Shown: positions 1 to 9,454 of the stretch, in pieces
Layout of the letters: each line of letters starts with the position of its first letter
Position numbering within the stretch: position 1 is the stretch's first letter
Source of the DNA: Dyella sp. RRB7
GTDB taxonomy: Bacteria > Pseudomonadota > Gammaproteobacteria > Xanthomonadales > Rhodanobacteraceae
Direction: 5' to 3'
Assembly: GCF_022761115.1 (NCBI RefSeq)
Contig: NZ_JAKWJS010000001.1
Location: 744,001-808,000 of the forward strand
Length of the DNA stretch: 64,000 bases
Translations under genes and position numbers: made by a program
Notes under the pieces: model-generated
The model's database searches: none
Told to the model about the DNA's origin: nothing
What the model saw: only the letters and a program-made list of their open reading frames with translations

Positions 1-273
1 GTCCTTCAGACTGGTGGTCTTCAGGTTGCCGACGTAGCCGGTGAAGCGGTGGTACATCTTGTCGTCCAGCTTGGCGCCCGTGACGGCCACCTTCTCGGCG
101 TTGACCACGACGATGTAGTCGCCGGTGTCGACGTGCGGGGTGAATTCCGGCTTGTGCTTGCCACGCAGACGGCGGGCGATCTCGGTCGACAGACGACCGA
201 GCGTCTTGTCCGTGGCGTCAATCACGAACCAATCGCGCTTGACGCTTTCCGGCTTGGCGCTGAACGTTTTCAT
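1..273 (-). CDS. rplM: 50S ribosomal protein L13, N-terminal part (cut by window edge)
   Basis: Ribosomal protein L13 of the large subunit, an early-assembling protein that binds 23S rRNA. The first 91 codons are visible; the C-terminal third or so lies beyond base 1. The protein starts [17 protein letters not shown] and contains [15 protein letters not shown] and [17 protein letters not shown], both typical of bacterial L13. In most proteobacteria rpsI follows in the same operon and would lie outside this window. The ATG at 273 is the only sensible start. The upstream 130 bases separate it from the divergent iron-sulfur protein gene. Confidence 0.96.
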   Translation of the reverse strand, partial: MKTFSAKPESVKRDWFVIDATDKTLGRLSTEIARRLRGKHKPEFTPHVDTGDYIVVVNAEKVAVTGAKLDDKMYHRFTGYVGNLKTTSLKD

Positions 274-404
274 TTCAGAATACCTGGTCTGCCGCCTCAT
301 GGGCGGTACACGTAATCGGTGGAACAAAGGCGCGAGATGATAACGGAGTTTTCATCTATCGCGCAAGCCCACCGACCGGCGGGCTGCGAGCTGGCAATGA
401 TAGC

Positions 405-1622
405 ATGATGAGTATGGCGCTTGAAAAGCCCCCCCATGCCCGAGAACAACATATCGCTGCCCTCGCCGACCAGTGCGTGCAGTGCGGATTATGCCTGCCG
501 GTGTGTCCCACCTATGCGCTGGACGGCAATGAAGCCGAATCGCCGCGCGGGCGCATCGCCATTGCCGCCGCGCTGGCCCGGGGCGCCGCCGAGCCCACGG
601 CCGAGCTACGGGAGCACCTGGACCATTGCCTGGGCTGCCTGAACTGCGAGCGGGTGTGCCCGGCCAACGTCAAATATGGTGAGCTGCTGGTGGAAACGCG
701 CGCGCTCACCGGCCCGTCGCCCAGACGCCCGCGCGAACTGCTGGCCCTGTTGAAGCAGCCATCCTTGCTGCGGCTGGCGGCAGGCATAGGCGGCGCGATC
801 GGCCTGGCACAATGGAAAACACGGCTTGCCGATCGCCTGCCGGCCGGCTCTGCCTGGCGGGCCGCGCTGGATACCTTGCAGGTGGACACCCAGGATGCGC
901 TGCCGCCGTTGCGGCAAAACCCATCCGCCGGCCACCCCGTCATCGCGCTGTTTCCCGGCTGCGTGGCCAGCGTGGAGGACGCCACCGCCGAGCACGCCGC
1001 CATCATCCTGCTGGAAGCGGCGGGTTACCGGGTGACGCGCCTGCCTGCATTCTGCTGTGGCGCCATCGATCTACACGGCGGTGAGATGGCCGCGGCAGAT
1101 CGACTGGCCGAACGCGTACGCGACGCTTGGCGGGCCTCGGGCGCCGAGCAGTTGATCACCATTACGCCCGGTTGCCTGGGTACGCTGCGCCGCGCCCTGC
1201 CCGATATCACCGTGGCCGATCCCGTCACCTTGCTGGCGGCCCGCGCCGAACGACTTGCGTTTCGCCCCCTGGCGCGCCGCGTCGCGCTGCATCTGCCGTG
1301 CACACAATTGAATGTGGCGCGCAGTGAAGTGGCGCTGCAGCGGCTGCTGCGCCAGGTACCGGAGCTGGACGTCGCCGTAGTGCCGCGCCCGCCGCACTGC
1401 TGCGGCGCGGCGGGCTCGCACATGCTGGAGTTTCCCGAACGCGCCGCACGCCTGCGCGAAGGTGTGCTGGGACAGATCGCCACCTTGGCGCCACAGCAGC
1501 TGTTGTCGTCCAATATCGGCTGTCGCCTGCATCTCGCCGCAGGCATGGACGCCGATGGCCGACGCTGGCCGCACATGCACCCGCTGACCCTGCTGGCGCA
1601 GCAACTGGAGAACCCGCCATGA
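405..1622 (+). CDS. GlcF-like iron-sulfur protein (glycolate oxidase / heterodisulfide-reductase type)
   Basis: A 405-residue protein with the architecture of GlcF. Two [4Fe-4S] ferredoxin motifs lie at C24-C27-C30-C34 and C75-C78-C81-C85, each ending in CP. Two cysteine-rich CCG domains follow, with Cys-Cys-Gly near residues 216 and 332. In E. coli GlcF works with the flavoproteins GlcD and GlcE to pass electrons from glycolate. No glcD or glcE is visible here, so the electron donor is unknown. The stop overlaps the coq7 start by 4 bases (ATGA), which suggests coupled translation. ATG codons at 405, 408 and 414 are all possible starts. Family assignment is firm; substrate is not. Confidence 0.88.
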   Translation: MMSMALEKPPHAREQHIAALADQCVQCGLCLPVCPTYALDGNEAESPRGRIAIAAALARGAAEPTAELREHLDHCLGCLNCERVCPANVKYGELLVETRALTGPSPRRPRELLALLKQPSLLRLAAGIGGAIGLAQWKTRLADRLPAGSAWRAALDTLQVDTQDALPPLRQNPSAGHPVIALFPGCVASVEDATAEHAAIILLEAAGYRVTRLPAFCCGAIDLHGGEMAAADRLAERVRDAWRASGAEQLITITPGCLGTLRRALPDITVADPVTLLAARAERLAFRPLARRVALHLPCTQLNVARSEVALQRLLRQVPELDVAVVPRPPHCCGAAGSHMLEFPERAARLREGVLGQIATLAPQQLLSSNIGCRLHLAAGMDADGRRWPHMHPLTLLAQQLENPP

Positions 1623-2260
1623 ATGTACGCACGCTTTCCCCGCTCGATCGCCTGCTGGCCGGCATCGAGCGCGCCCTGGAAACCGTGGCCGGCGCGCCGG
1701 AGGCCGCCCGTCCCTCGCCCGCCGAAGCGCTTGACGACGCCGACATGGACGACGCCGAGCGCCGCCACGCGGCCGGCCTGATGCGCATCAACCACACCGG
1801 CGAGGTCTGCGCGCAGGCGCTTTATGACGGCCAGGCCGCGCTGGCGCGCAGCGAAGAAAACCGTGCGCATCTGCAGCACGCCGCGGACGAGGAAACCGAT
1901 CACCTCGCCTGGTGCGCCGAACGCCTGAAGGAGCTGGACAGCCGGCCCAGCCTGCTCAATCCGCTGTGGTACGCCGGCAGCTACGTCATCGGCGCGGTCG
2001 CCGCGCTGGCCGGCGACCCGGTGAGCCTGGGCTTTGTGGTGGAGACGGAACGCCAGGTGGAAGCACACCTGGAAGAGCACCTGGACAAGCTGCCACCGCA
2101 GGACGAGCGCTCACGTGCCGTGCTGTCGCAGATGCAGGCGGATGAGGTGCGCCATGCGCATGAGGCCCGAGTGCGCGGCGGGATCGACCTGCCGTTTCCG
2201 ATTCCCGGGCTGATGCAGCTCAGCTCGATGGTGATGAAGACGGTGGCGTACCGGATTTGA
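1619..2260 (+). CDS. coq7: Ubiquinone biosynthesis diiron hydroxylase Coq7
   Basis: Hydroxylates 5-demethoxyubiquinone at ring position C6 late in ubiquinone synthesis, at the inner membrane. The 213-residue protein has the carboxylate-bridged diiron ligands of the family: E62 in NHTGE, E92 and H95 in EETDH, a Glu in [10 protein letters not shown] (E142 or E144), and E176 with H179 in DEVRH. Length is normal for bacterial Coq7. It begins inside the end of the GlcF-like gene. A possible link is that the iron-sulfur protein feeds electrons to this or another quinone step, but that is only inference from adjacency. An intrinsic terminator follows. Confidence 0.95.
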   Translation: MNVRTLSPLDRLLAGIERALETVAGAPEAARPSPAEALDDADMDDAERRHAAGLMRINHTGEVCAQALYDGQAALARSEENRAHLQHAADEETDHLAWCAERLKELDSRPSLLNPLWYAGSYVIGAVAALAGDPVSLGFVVETERQVEAHLEEHLDKLPPQDERSRAVLSQMQADEVRHAHEARVRGGIDLPFPIPGLMQLSSMVMKTVAYRI

Positions 2261-2269
2261 AGGCACTGG

Positions 2270-2289
2270 ATTCCAGCTTTCGCTGGAAT
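2270..2289. repeat. Short palindrome (ATTCCAGC / GCTGGAAT)
   Basis: Perfect 8-base arms around a TTTC loop, 10 bases after the coq7 stop. Palindromes of this type are scattered in Xanthomonadales intergenic DNA. I saw no second copy in this window, so the repeat status is inferred. Confidence 0.4.
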
Positions 2290-2334
2290 GACGAGCCTTC
2301 TTCACCGTCACCCCGGCGATTTCCGTGCCCCATG

Positions 2335-2363
2335 AAAAAAACCCGCCTTTCGGCGGGTTTTTC
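2335..2363. terminator. Bidirectional intrinsic terminator between coq7 and speD
   Basis: Stem ACCCGCC / GGCGGGT with a TTTC loop, flanked by A7 on the left and a T run on the right. It can therefore stop transcripts from both convergent genes. Confidence 0.85.
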
Positions 2364-2364
2364 G

Positions 2365-3150
2365 TTACATCAGGTTGCGGCCGTGGAACAGTTCCTCGAT
2401 CTCGCGGCGCAGCAGCGACTCGATGCGCTGGCGCTCCTTGAAGGAGAGATCGTCGGCATGCGCCTCGAACAGATACGTATCAAGGTCGAAGTCCTTGATG
2501 TGCATCTTCGTGTGGAACATGTTCTCCTGGTAGACGTTCACGTCGAACATCTCGTACTTCTGGCGAATGTGCTTGGCCAGGTAGTCCTGCACGGAGTTGA
2601 TCTTGTGGTCGATGAAGTGCTTCTTGCCCTTCACGTCGCGGGTGAAGCCGCGCACGCGGTAGTCGGCGATGACGATGTCCGACTCGAAGCTGTCGATCAG
2701 GTAGTTCAGGGCCTTCAGCGGGGAGATCACGCCGCAGGTGGCCACGTCGATGTCCGCGCGGAAGGTGGCGATGCCGTTGTGCGGATGCGTTTCCGGGTAG
2801 GTATGGACGGTGATGTGGCTCTTGTCCATGTGCGCCACCACGGCACCGGAAATGGTGTCGCGACCCAGCTTCTCCACCACCGGCTCCTCGGAAATGAGGA
2901 TGGTGACCGAGGCGCCTTGCGGATCGTAGTCCTGGCGTGCAATGTTCAGGATGTTGGCGCCGATGATCTCGGCCACATCCGTCAGGATCTGGGTAAGGCG
3001 ATCGGCGTCATACTGCTCATCGATGTATTCGATGTAGCGTTGACGCTGCTCTTCGGACACCGCATAGCAGATGTCGTAGATATTGAAGCTCAGCGCCTTG
3101 GTCAGGTTGTTGAAGCCCTGCAGGCGCAGACGGGGAAGGGGTTTCACCAC
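2365..3150 (-). CDS. speD: S-adenosylmethionine decarboxylase proenzyme, E. coli type
   Basis: Decarboxylates S-adenosylmethionine to supply aminopropyl groups for spermidine. The 261-residue proenzyme cleaves itself at a Lys-Ser bond to form the pyruvoyl cofactor. The site is visible as K110-S111 in [12 protein letters not shown], and C139 in VATCGVIS matches the catalytic cysteine of the E. coli enzyme. The length is close to E. coli SpeD (264), so this is the larger class I form. No speE is adjacent. The ATG at 3150 gives [20 protein letters not shown], the normal family N-terminus. Confidence 0.96.
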   Translation of the reverse strand: MVKPLPRLRLQGFNNLTKALSFNIYDICYAVSEEQRQRYIEYIDEQYDADRLTQILTDVAEIIGANILNIARQDYDPQGASVTILISEEPVVEKLGRDTISGAVVAHMDKSHITVHTYPETHPHNGIATFRADIDVATCGVISPLKALNYLIDSFESDIVIADYRVRGFTRDVKGKKHFIDHKINSVQDYLAKHIRQKYEMFDVNVYQENMFHTKMHIKDFDLDTYLFEAHADDLSFKERQRIESLLRREIEELFHGRNLM

Positions 3151-3329
3151 AACGACTCTCCATGGCCGGGACGGATGGCCAGCAGTAGAGGCGGGTTAGC
3201 GACAAGGGTCCCCGCTGGAAAATTCGACGCGAAGGCATAAGCTTCCGCGACCCTTGTGACCGGATCGCGACAAGGAGATCGCGTCCGAAAGACCGTGAAG
3301 TATGCGGCAAAAAAAAGGAAAACTGAACC

Positions 3330-3358
3330 TTCGGCAGGTCCAGTTAGTTTGCCATAAT
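3330..3358 (+). promoter_or_regulatory. Weak candidate promoter of clp
   Basis: A CATAAT hexamer at 3353-3358 resembles a -10 box. The hexamer 17 bases upstream (TTCGGC) is a poor -35. If real, transcription would start just after the in-frame ATG at 3357, which favours the GTG at 3429 as the clp start. Confidence 0.2.
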
Positions 3359-3428
3359 GCCCGCAAGGGGAAGAATCAGACACTCGGGGGCCGTATGCGG
3401 ACCCCGTCTTGAATCTACGGGACACAAC

Positions 3429-4124
3429 GTGGCGCAACTTAAATATCAGCTACAACAAGCTTTTGAACGCTCCCAGGCGCCAGCCAACTTTGCCCCGGAC
3501 CCGGCATCGATGGAGCGCTTCCTGGCGCTTTGCCACCGGCGCCGCTATCCGGGCAAGACGGCCATCATCCGCCCCGGCGACCCGGCCAATACGCTGTATT
3601 ACATCGTCGAGGGCTCGCTGGCCGTATGCACCGAGGACGAGCAGGGGCGCGAGCTGATCCTGGCCTACCTGAGCCGTGGCCAGTTCATCGGCGAAATGGG
3701 GCTGTTCGTGGAGCAGGCCCAGCGTGAATCGATGGTGCGCACCCGCACCGCCTGCGAAATGGCCGAGATCAGCTACGAGCGCCTGTTCCAGCTGATGGAA
3801 GGCCCGCTGCGCGAGGAATGCCCGAAGATCCTGTTCGCCATCGGCGCCCAGCTGACCAACCGCCTGCTGCGCACCTCGCGCCAGGTCAGCCGCATGGCCT
3901 TCATGGACGTCACCAACCGCATTTCGCGCACCCTGCTGGACCTGTGCCAGGAGCCGGACGCAATGACCCATCCGGAAGGCACGCAGATCCGCATTTCGCG
4001 CCAGGAAGTGAGCCGCATCGTGGGTTGCTCCCGCGAGATGGTCGGTCGCGTGCTCAAGCAGCTCGAAGAGCAGGGCATGATCGACGTGACCGGCAAGACC
4101 ATCGTGGTGCGCGGCACCCGCTAA
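3429..4124 (+). CDS. clp: CRP-family global regulator, Clp orthologue
   Basis: Homologue of Xanthomonas Clp, a CRP-like activator whose DNA binding is antagonised by cyclic di-GMP and which controls extracellular enzymes and virulence. A cyclic-nucleotide-binding domain spans residues 30-150, with RPGDPANTLYYIVEGSLAV. The helix-turn-helix is at 191-212, containing RQEVSRIVGCSREMVGRVLK. The GTG start gives 231 residues, matching Clp (about 230). An in-frame ATG at 3357 would add 24 residues of non-conserved sequence, and I judge it less likely. The stop overlaps the convergent MarR-GNAT gene by 4 bases. Ligand (c-di-GMP or cAMP) cannot be told from sequence alone. Confidence 0.9.
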   Translation: MAQLKYQLQQAFERSQAPANFAPDPASMERFLALCHRRRYPGKTAIIRPGDPANTLYYIVEGSLAVCTEDEQGRELILAYLSRGQFIGEMGLFVEQAQRESMVRTRTACEMAEISYERLFQLMEGPLREECPKILFAIGAQLTNRLLRTSRQVSRMAFMDVTNRISRTLLDLCQEPDAMTHPEGTQIRISRQEVSRIVGCSREMVGRVLKQLEEQGMIDVTGKTIVVRGTR

Positions 4125-5128
4125 CGGGTCGCCTTGGCACGCTTGGCCGCGCCCCGCTGCGCCGGGGCCGGCCTTGAGCCCGCAGGCTCATAGACCATGT
4201 ACACATCCGCCCGCTGGTAATGCGAGCCGGGCCGCGTCGAGGGCTGCATGACGAAGCCGGCCTGCTGGTACATGCGCAGCGCCGTCTTCAGCCGGCTGTT
4301 GGACTCCAGGAACAGCAGCTTGCCCTTGCGCCGCTTGAACTCGGCAATGGCCGCATCCAGCAGTTGCCGTCCAGCACCCAGGCCCCGGAAGGTTTCGTCC
4401 ACGCCCATCTTGGAAAGCTCGTAAACCCCGGGCGATTCCTGCAGCAGCGCGCAGGTACCGATCACCGCATCACCCAGGCGGGCGAAGAAGATGGCGCCAC
4501 CCGGCGCCAGCACATGCGTCTGCGGGTCACCAAGCACCACGCGATCGATATCCTCGAGGCGGAAGTGGCGCTCCAGCCACGCTGCATTGAGACGGTAGAA
4601 ATGATCCTTCAGGGCCGGCTGGTACGGCACGATCTCCAGCTGCGCCGCGCTCAACGCCGCATGCTCGGCCAGGATGGTGGAGACCAGTGGCCGCTCACCC
4701 AGCGCCTGCTCCGTCGCCGCCAGGGCAGCCAGCAAGGCTGCCGCGTCCTCGCCCAACGAAGCCGCCACGCCGCGCCGCACGGCCACCCAGATCGGCCCCA
4801 GCGCGGTCAGTGCGCTACGGCCCTTGGTGGTGAGCTGCAGCAGGCTGCGCCGGCCATCCTCGGCGTCCTTGTGCCGCCTGACCAGGCCGGCACGCACCAG
4901 CTTGTCGGCCAATTGGCTGACCGCCGAATGCGTCTGGCCGATGGCCGCCGCCACGTCGCTGACGGTAGTCTCGCCGTGCTCCCACAGATAGCGCAGCACC
5001 GGGAACCAGCGCGATTCGATGGATGCCCCGCAGGCGCGGTAGACCTCGTCGGCCGATGCATAGAAATGATCGCTGAGAGCCTTGAGCCGGCTACCCAGCG
5101 CCAGCTCGCCCAGGGATGAGAGGTACAT
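4121..5128 (-). CDS. MarR-family regulator fused to a GNAT acetyltransferase
   Basis: A 335-residue two-domain protein. Residues 1-145 are a MarR winged helix, with DVAAAIGQTHSAVSQLADKL as recognition region and a DAEDGRR wing. Residues 165-310 are a GNAT fold, with the acetyl-CoA loop in FRGLGAGRQLLD and the late motif NSRLKTALRMYQQAGF. Such fusions are common in proteobacteria and are thought to pair small-molecule acetylation with gene control; the substrate is unknown. A basic, proline- and alanine-rich tail follows. A 26-base palindrome lies 17 bases before the start codon and is a likely autoregulatory operator. The gene is monocistronic and convergent with clp. Confidence 0.9.
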   Translation of the reverse strand: MYLSSLGELALGSRLKALSDHFYASADEVYRACGASIESRWFPVLRYLWEHGETTVSDVAAAIGQTHSAVSQLADKLVRAGLVRRHKDAEDGRRSLLQLTTKGRSALTALGPIWVAVRRGVAASLGEDAAALLAALAATEQALGERPLVSTILAEHAALSAAQLEIVPYQPALKDHFYRLNAAWLERHFRLEDIDRVVLGDPQTHVLAPGGAIFFARLGDAVIGTCALLQESPGVYELSKMGVDETFRGLGAGRQLLDAAIAEFKRRKGKLLFLESNSRLKTALRMYQQAGFVMQPSTRPGSHYQRADVYMVYEPAGSRPAPAQRGAAKRAKATR

Positions 5129-5144
5129 CGGAGCGACCTCGGAA

Positions 5145-5170
5145 CAATTGCGTTAGCGCTAACGTAATTG
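5145..5170. promoter_or_regulatory. Palindromic operator before the MarR-GNAT gene
   Basis: Arms CAATTGCGTTAGC and GCTAACGTAATTG match at 12 of 13 positions around a perfect GTTAGCGCTAAC core. Size and symmetry suit a MarR dimer. The position 17-42 bases upstream of the start codon suits repression of the gene itself. Confidence 0.65.
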
Positions 5171-5216
5171 CCCGAAAGCGTCCCCGCAAGCCCCACCTGG
5201 CGGGCTTTATCGATGG

Positions 5217-5915
5217 CTAGAACCAGTCGACCCGGGTGACGGTGCGCCCCAGCGCCTTTTCCATCTTCTTGCACAGCCTGGGCGTGCCGTTGACCAGCAC
5301 CGCCTCGGCCGCCGGCTTGAGCATCGGCACGTCGGCCAGCGAATCGCTATAGGCCACCCGCCATTCGCGCACACCCAGCGCGGCCAGCTGCGCCGGTTTG
5401 CGGCGCCCCACGTTATGCAGCTTCACCCGCATGCCGAGCAGGCCGGGCTGCAGCTGCGAGGCCAGTACGTCGATGCCGGCCAGCCCCAGTTGCTCAAGGA
5501 TATGGCTGACCAGCACGTGCTCGCAGCCGGTAACCACGATGACGCGGTCGCCGGCGGCCTGGTGGCGACGCAACGCGTGCAGGCCGTCGCGACAGAACTG
5601 GCGCGGGCGGCGCACCAGGCTGGCCGCGAAGGCATGGGCCACCGCCTGATAGCGACGCTCGTTCAGGCCCATCAGGCCGACATGCACCAGCGACCGCACC
5701 GCCAGCGTGCGCGAGAACGGCAACACCACAGCCATCCACGGCAACGCCAGCACCGCCGCCAGCTTGCGCCACAGCGAACGCTGGTACTGGTGGCGCATGA
5801 ACAGCGAGAACGCGTCGCCGTGAATCAGCACGCCATCGAAATCGAACAACACGGTGCGCGGCGCATCCGTATCCGGCGCTGCCGCCGGCGTGACACTGGC
5901 TTCCCCTGTGGACAT
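5217..5915 (-). CDS. HAD-family phosphatase (HAD-IB, phosphoserine-phosphatase-like)
   Basis: A 232-residue hydrolase of the haloacid dehalogenase superfamily. The nucleophile motif is FDFDGVL (D25, D27), motif II is VVTG near residue 128, and the acidic motif IV is SDSLADVP near residue 190. Residues 48-75 are hydrophobic and may form a membrane-facing cap helix. It lies 3 bases after trpC and shares the trpG-trpD-trpC operon, yet no phosphatase is needed in tryptophan synthesis. Its substrate is unknown; phosphoserine or a phospholipid head group are possibilities from the family. Confidence 0.85.
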   Translation of the reverse strand: MSTGEASVTPAAAPDTDAPRTVLFDFDGVLIHGDAFSLFMRHQYQRSLWRKLAAVLALPWMAVVLPFSRTLAVRSLVHVGLMGLNERRYQAVAHAFAASLVRRPRQFCRDGLHALRRHQAAGDRVIVVTGCEHVLVSHILEQLGLAGIDVLASQLQPGLLGMRVKLHNVGRRKPAQLAALGVREWRVAYSDSLADVPMLKPAAEAVLVNGTPRLCKKMEKALGRTVTRVDWF

Positions 5916-5918
5916 GGC

Positions 5919-6713
5919 TTACTTCGCGGCGAACAGGCGCTTGAGCTCGCTGCCCGGATCGCTGGCGCGCATGAAGGCCTCGCCCACCAGGAACGCGTTG
6001 ATGCCGGCATCGCGCAGCAGGGCCACGTCATCGGACGTATGGATGCCCGACTCGCTGACCAGGATGCGGTCGTATTCCATCAACTGCTGCAGCTCGAGCG
6101 AGGTTTCCAGCGAGGTCTGGAACGTGCGCAGGTTGCGGTTGTTCACGCCGATCAGCGGCACCGGCAGGGCCAGCGCGCGCTCCAGCTCCTCGGCGTCGTG
6201 CACTTCGCACAACACGTCCAGGTCCAGCTCGGCCGCCAGCAGCGACAGGTCCAGCAAGGCCGCATCGCTGAGCGCCGCGACGATCAGCAGGATGCAGTCG
6301 GCGCCGATCACGCGGGCCTCGTACACCTGGTAGGGATCGATCACGAAATCCTTGCGCAACACCGGCAGCGAGCACGCGTCGCGCGCCTGTTGCAGGAAAT
6401 CCTCGCTGCCGTGGAAGAAGTCGCGGTCGGTCAGCACCGAGAGACAGGCCGCGCCGCCGGCCTCGTAGCTGCGGGCAATCGCCGCCGGATCGAAGTCGGT
6501 GCGGATCACTCCCTTGCTCGGGCTGGCGCGCTTCACCTCGGCGATCACCGCCGGCAGGCCGGCATCGATCTTCGCTTCGATGGCCGCGGCAAAACCGCGT
6601 GTTTCCGACAGGTCCGCCACGCGCGAGGACAGCTCCACCAGCGGCAGCCTGGCGCTGCGCTCGGCGATCTCTTCGGTCTTGCGGGTAAGGATGCGTTGGA
6701 GGATATCGGTCAT
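5919..6713 (-). CDS. trpC: Indole-3-glycerol phosphate synthase
   Basis: Converts carboxyphenylamino-deoxyribulose phosphate to indole-3-glycerol phosphate, the fourth step of tryptophan synthesis. The 264-residue protein has a TIM-barrel pattern with the catalytic Lys in [10 protein letters not shown], the second Lys region in [12 protein letters not shown], and the phosphate loop in VSESGI and LVGEAFM. It is a single-function enzyme without a TrpF fusion; no trpF is present in the window. It lies 42 bases after trpD. Confidence 0.97.
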   Translation of the reverse strand: MTDILQRILTRKTEEIAERSARLPLVELSSRVADLSETRGFAAAIEAKIDAGLPAVIAEVKRASPSKGVIRTDFDPAAIARSYEAGGAACLSVLTDRDFFHGSEDFLQQARDACSLPVLRKDFVIDPYQVYEARVIGADCILLIVAALSDAALLDLSLLAAELDLDVLCEVHDAEELERALALPVPLIGVNNRNLRTFQTSLETSLELQQLMEYDRILVSESGIHTSDDVALLRDAGINAFLVGEAFMRASDPGSELKRLFAAK

Positions 6714-6755
6714 GACGGAAGCTTGCTTGGTCGTGGCATGAAAGTGGCGTGAGCG

Positions 6756-7832
6756 TCAGGCCTGGCCCGCCAGACGCCGCGTGGTCGCCACGAAGGCGTC
6801 CATTTTCGCACGGGCGGCGCCGCTGGCGATGGTGGCGCGGGCCAATTCGATGCCGGCCGCGATGGCGTCCACCACGTTGGCGGCATACAGGGCAGCGCCC
6901 GCATTGAGACAGACGATATCGTGCGGCACGCCGCGACGGCCTTCCAGCGCCTCTAGCAGCATGGCGCGCGACTCCTCGGCGTTCTCCACGCGCAGGTTGC
7001 GGCTGGAGGCCATGGCGAGGCCGAAATCCTCCGGCTCCACCTCGTACTCGCGCACCTCGCCGTCACGCAGCTCGCCGACCAGCGTCGCCGCGCCCAGCGA
7101 GATCTCGTCCATGCCGTCGCGGCCCCACACCACCAGCGCATGTTTCGCGCCAAGCGCCTGCAGCACGCGCACCTGGATGCCCACCAGATCGGGATGGAAC
7201 ACGCCCATCAGGATGTTCGGCGCACCGGCTGGATTGGTCAGTGGCCCAAGGATATTGAACAGCGTGCGCACGCCCATTTCCTTGCGCACCGGCGCCACCA
7301 CCTTCATCGCCGGATGATGGTTGGGCGCGAACATGAAGCCGATGCCGGTTTCCTGCATGGATTGCGCCACCTGGGCCGGCGGCAGGTCGATGACGGCGCC
7401 CAGCGCTTCGAGCACGTCCGCGCTGCCCGACTTGGACGACACGCTGCGCCCGCCATGCTTGGCGATGCGAGCCCCCGCCGCGGCCGCCACGAACATCGAG
7501 GCGGTGGAGATATTGAAGCTGGACGCGCCATCGCCGCCGGTGCCGACGATGTCGATGAAATGCTCATGCGCGGGCAGCTCCACCTTGGCCGACAGCTCAC
7601 GCATCACGCGCGCCGCGCCGGTGATCTCGCCCACGGTTTCCTTCTTCACGCGCAGGCCGGTGATGATGGCCGCGGTCATCAGCGGACTCACTTCGCCGCG
7701 CATGATCTGCCGCATCAGCTCGATCATCTCGTCGTGGAAGATCTCGCGGTGCTCGATCGTGCGCTGCAACGCCTCCTGCGGCGTGATGGTGACGCGGCGG
7801 CCCACCGGCGAGGTGTTGGCAGCGCCGTTCAT
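6756..7832 (-). CDS. trpD: Anthranilate phosphoribosyltransferase
   Basis: Transfers phosphoribosyl from PRPP to anthranilate, the second step of tryptophan synthesis. The family signature is clear: [15 protein letters not shown] for PRPP binding, [21 protein letters not shown], and the Asp-Glu metal pair in GMDEISL. I chose the ATG at 7832 (358 residues, starting [11 protein letters not shown]) because it overlaps the trpG stop as ATGA. The open frame runs further upstream, but that part is only the shadow of trpG. Confidence 0.96.
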   Translation of the reverse strand: MNGAANTSPVGRRVTITPQEALQRTIEHREIFHDEMIELMRQIMRGEVSPLMTAAIITGLRVKKETVGEITGAARVMRELSAKVELPAHEHFIDIVGTGGDGASSFNISTASMFVAAAAGARIAKHGGRSVSSKSGSADVLEALGAVIDLPPAQVAQSMQETGIGFMFAPNHHPAMKVVAPVRKEMGVRTLFNILGPLTNPAGAPNILMGVFHPDLVGIQVRVLQALGAKHALVVWGRDGMDEISLGAATLVGELRDGEVREYEVEPEDFGLAMASSRNLRVENAEESRAMLLEALEGRRGVPHDIVCLNAGAALYAANVVDAIAAGIELARATIASGAARAKMDAFVATTRRLAGQA

Positions 7833-8425
7833 GCGGCCAGCTTCAACGGCAGCCCGAGGAAATTGCGCAACAGGTCGTGGCCATGCTGGGTAAGGATCGA
7901 TTCGGGGTGGAACTGCACGCCCTCGACGTTCAAGGTCTTGTGGCGCAGGCCCATGATCTCGTCGATCGAGCCATCGGCGTTCTCGGTCCACGCCGTCACT
8001 TCCAGGCAGTCGGGCAACGAATCCTGCTCCACCACCAGCGAGTGGTAGCGGGTAGCCTCGAACGGATCGGGCAAGCCGGCGAACACACCCTTGCCGCGAT
8101 GACGCACCGGCGAAATCTTGCCGTGCATGATCTGCTTGGCGCGGATCACCTTGCCGCCGAACACCTGGCCAATCGCCTGATGGCCCAGGCACACGCCGAA
8201 CACGGGAATCTCGCCCGACAACTCACGCAACACCTCCAGCGACACGCCCGCATCGTCCGGCGTACCCGGGCCCGGTGAAATCATGATGTGCGAAGGCCGC
8301 AGCGCCCGGATGCCGGCCACGTCCAGCGCATCGTTGCGCACCACCTTCACCTCCTGGCCCAGCTCGCCCAGGTACTGCACGAGGTTGAAGGTGAAGCTGT
8401 CGTAATTGTCGATCATCAGCAGCAT
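7829..8425 (-). CDS. trpG: Anthranilate synthase component II (glutamine amidotransferase)
   Basis: Supplies ammonia from glutamine to TrpE. The class I amidotransferase triad is visible: C79 in GVCLGHQ, and H173 with E175 in QFHPES. The oxyanion motif is [12 protein letters not shown]. At 198 residues it has the usual length. It may also serve PabB (pabA function), as single amidotransferases do in many bacteria; that is inference. It is first in the trpG-trpD-trpC-HAD run, while trpE lies 6 kb upstream. I see no leader peptide or attenuator in the 177 bases before it. Confidence 0.96.
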   Translation of the reverse strand: MLLMIDNYDSFTFNLVQYLGELGQEVKVVRNDALDVAGIRALRPSHIMISPGPGTPDDAGVSLEVLRELSGEIPVFGVCLGHQAIGQVFGGKVIRAKQIMHGKISPVRHRGKGVFAGLPDPFEATRYHSLVVEQDSLPDCLEVTAWTENADGSIDEIMGLRHKTLNVEGVQFHPESILTQHGHDLLRNFLGLPLKLAA

Positions 8426-8602
8426 GACATGGCCAACTCATTGATTACACTTGAAAACATATCGCATGAACGACACCAGCCCAGGACTAGCCCAGCGGTG
8501 GCCACGCGATGGCAGGAAGTGCATTGTGCTCAAAGCCGCGCGGCGCTGCAGCATTCCCGACGCAGGGATACCCCCAACGGCAACCGTCTTCATGGGGTCC
8601 CG

Positions 8603-9397
8603 TTACAACGCGGGCAGATGCCAGGCGCCGTGCAAATGCTCATATTCGGCCTGCGGCAACAGCACGAAGATGGGCTGATCCTCAGGCTTCAGCCAGGCCA
8701 GCAACTGGCGCATGGCCGATTCCGGCATGGCGGTACAGCCTGCGGTGGCATCCGTGGGTGATCGCCAGACGTGGGCGAAGATGCAGCTTCCCGCGCCCGG
8801 CTGGCCTTGCGCGTTGTGCTCGATGACGAAGCCGACCTTGTAGAGCTGGTCGCCGTTGAGATGCAGGTCGCGGCGCATCGGCTCACTGGATCCGGCGACG
8901 CCCTGCTCGCCCACCTCGCGTTCGTCCACGATGCGGTTGTAGTACGGCGAGCCGCTGACATCCATGCAGTAGTCGGATACCTGCAGCGCGCGATAAGGCA
9001 TCTGCGTGGGCGCCGCCGACGCGTAGCCGAAGGCTTCGCCGATGCGATACACGCCCGCCGCGCTGCGTCCGTCGCCTTCGTGTTTTTGCGGCCCCTGAGT
9101 TTGCGGCGTGTTCAGACCCAAACCCCAGGCGGCACCGGCCTGGCCGATGGTCACCGGTTGCGCGCCATCGACCGGTTGCCAGGCACTACCCTTGCGCTCG
9201 TAGGTCCGCAGTACGCCGTGATTGGTGTTCCAGTCGGGAATCACCACCAGCACCATCTGGCGCGACGCCTGCCAGGCGGTGTCGGCATCGGCAGCCATCA
9301 CCCTGCCGCCCGCCGCAGGAGCCATGACCAGCGACAGCACCAGGCAGCCATGCCATAGCCGATTCGCCAGAACGCGTGTTTTCATCCGAACAGACAT
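8603..9397 (-). CDS. Secreted L,D-transpeptidase-like protein (YkuD domain)
   Basis: A 264-residue exported protein with a signal sequence (hydrophobic run LWHGCLVLSLVMAPAAG) and a YkuD catalytic domain. The conserved His is H209 in FAHVWRSP and the nucleophile is C221 in TAGCTAM, matching the family's H...(T/S)xGC motif. These enzymes make 3-3 crosslinks or attach proteins to peptidoglycan, and some lineages act as peptidases. The ATG at 9397 is preferred; an upstream in-frame ATG at 9436 adds 13 polar residues before the signal peptide. It lies 57 bases after the NlpC/P60 gene on the same strand. Confidence 0.85.
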   Translation of the reverse strand: MSVRMKTRVLANRLWHGCLVLSLVMAPAAGGRVMAADADTAWQASRQMVLVVIPDWNTNHGVLRTYERKGSAWQPVDGAQPVTIGQAGAAWGLGLNTPQTQGPQKHEGDGRSAAGVYRIGEAFGYASAAPTQMPYRALQVSDYCMDVSGSPYYNRIVDEREVGEQGVAGSSEPMRRDLHLNGDQLYKVGFVIEHNAQGQPGAGSCIFAHVWRSPTDATAGCTAMPESAMRQLLAWLKPEDQPIFVLLPQAEYEHLHGAWHLPAL

Positions 9398-9454
9398 AGC
9401 CGTAGAACCACCCTTTTCGTCGAGCTTGCCACTCATGTCGCTGCGGAACGCTGC

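Noticed and set aside
405-2260. Complete glycolate oxidase operon
   Set aside because: Only the GlcF-like subunit is present; no glcD or glcE homologue occurs nearby.
7833-8192. N-terminal extension of trpD
   Set aside because: It overlaps trpG in another frame and has no TrpD similarity; the ATGA overlap at 7829-7832 is the natural start.
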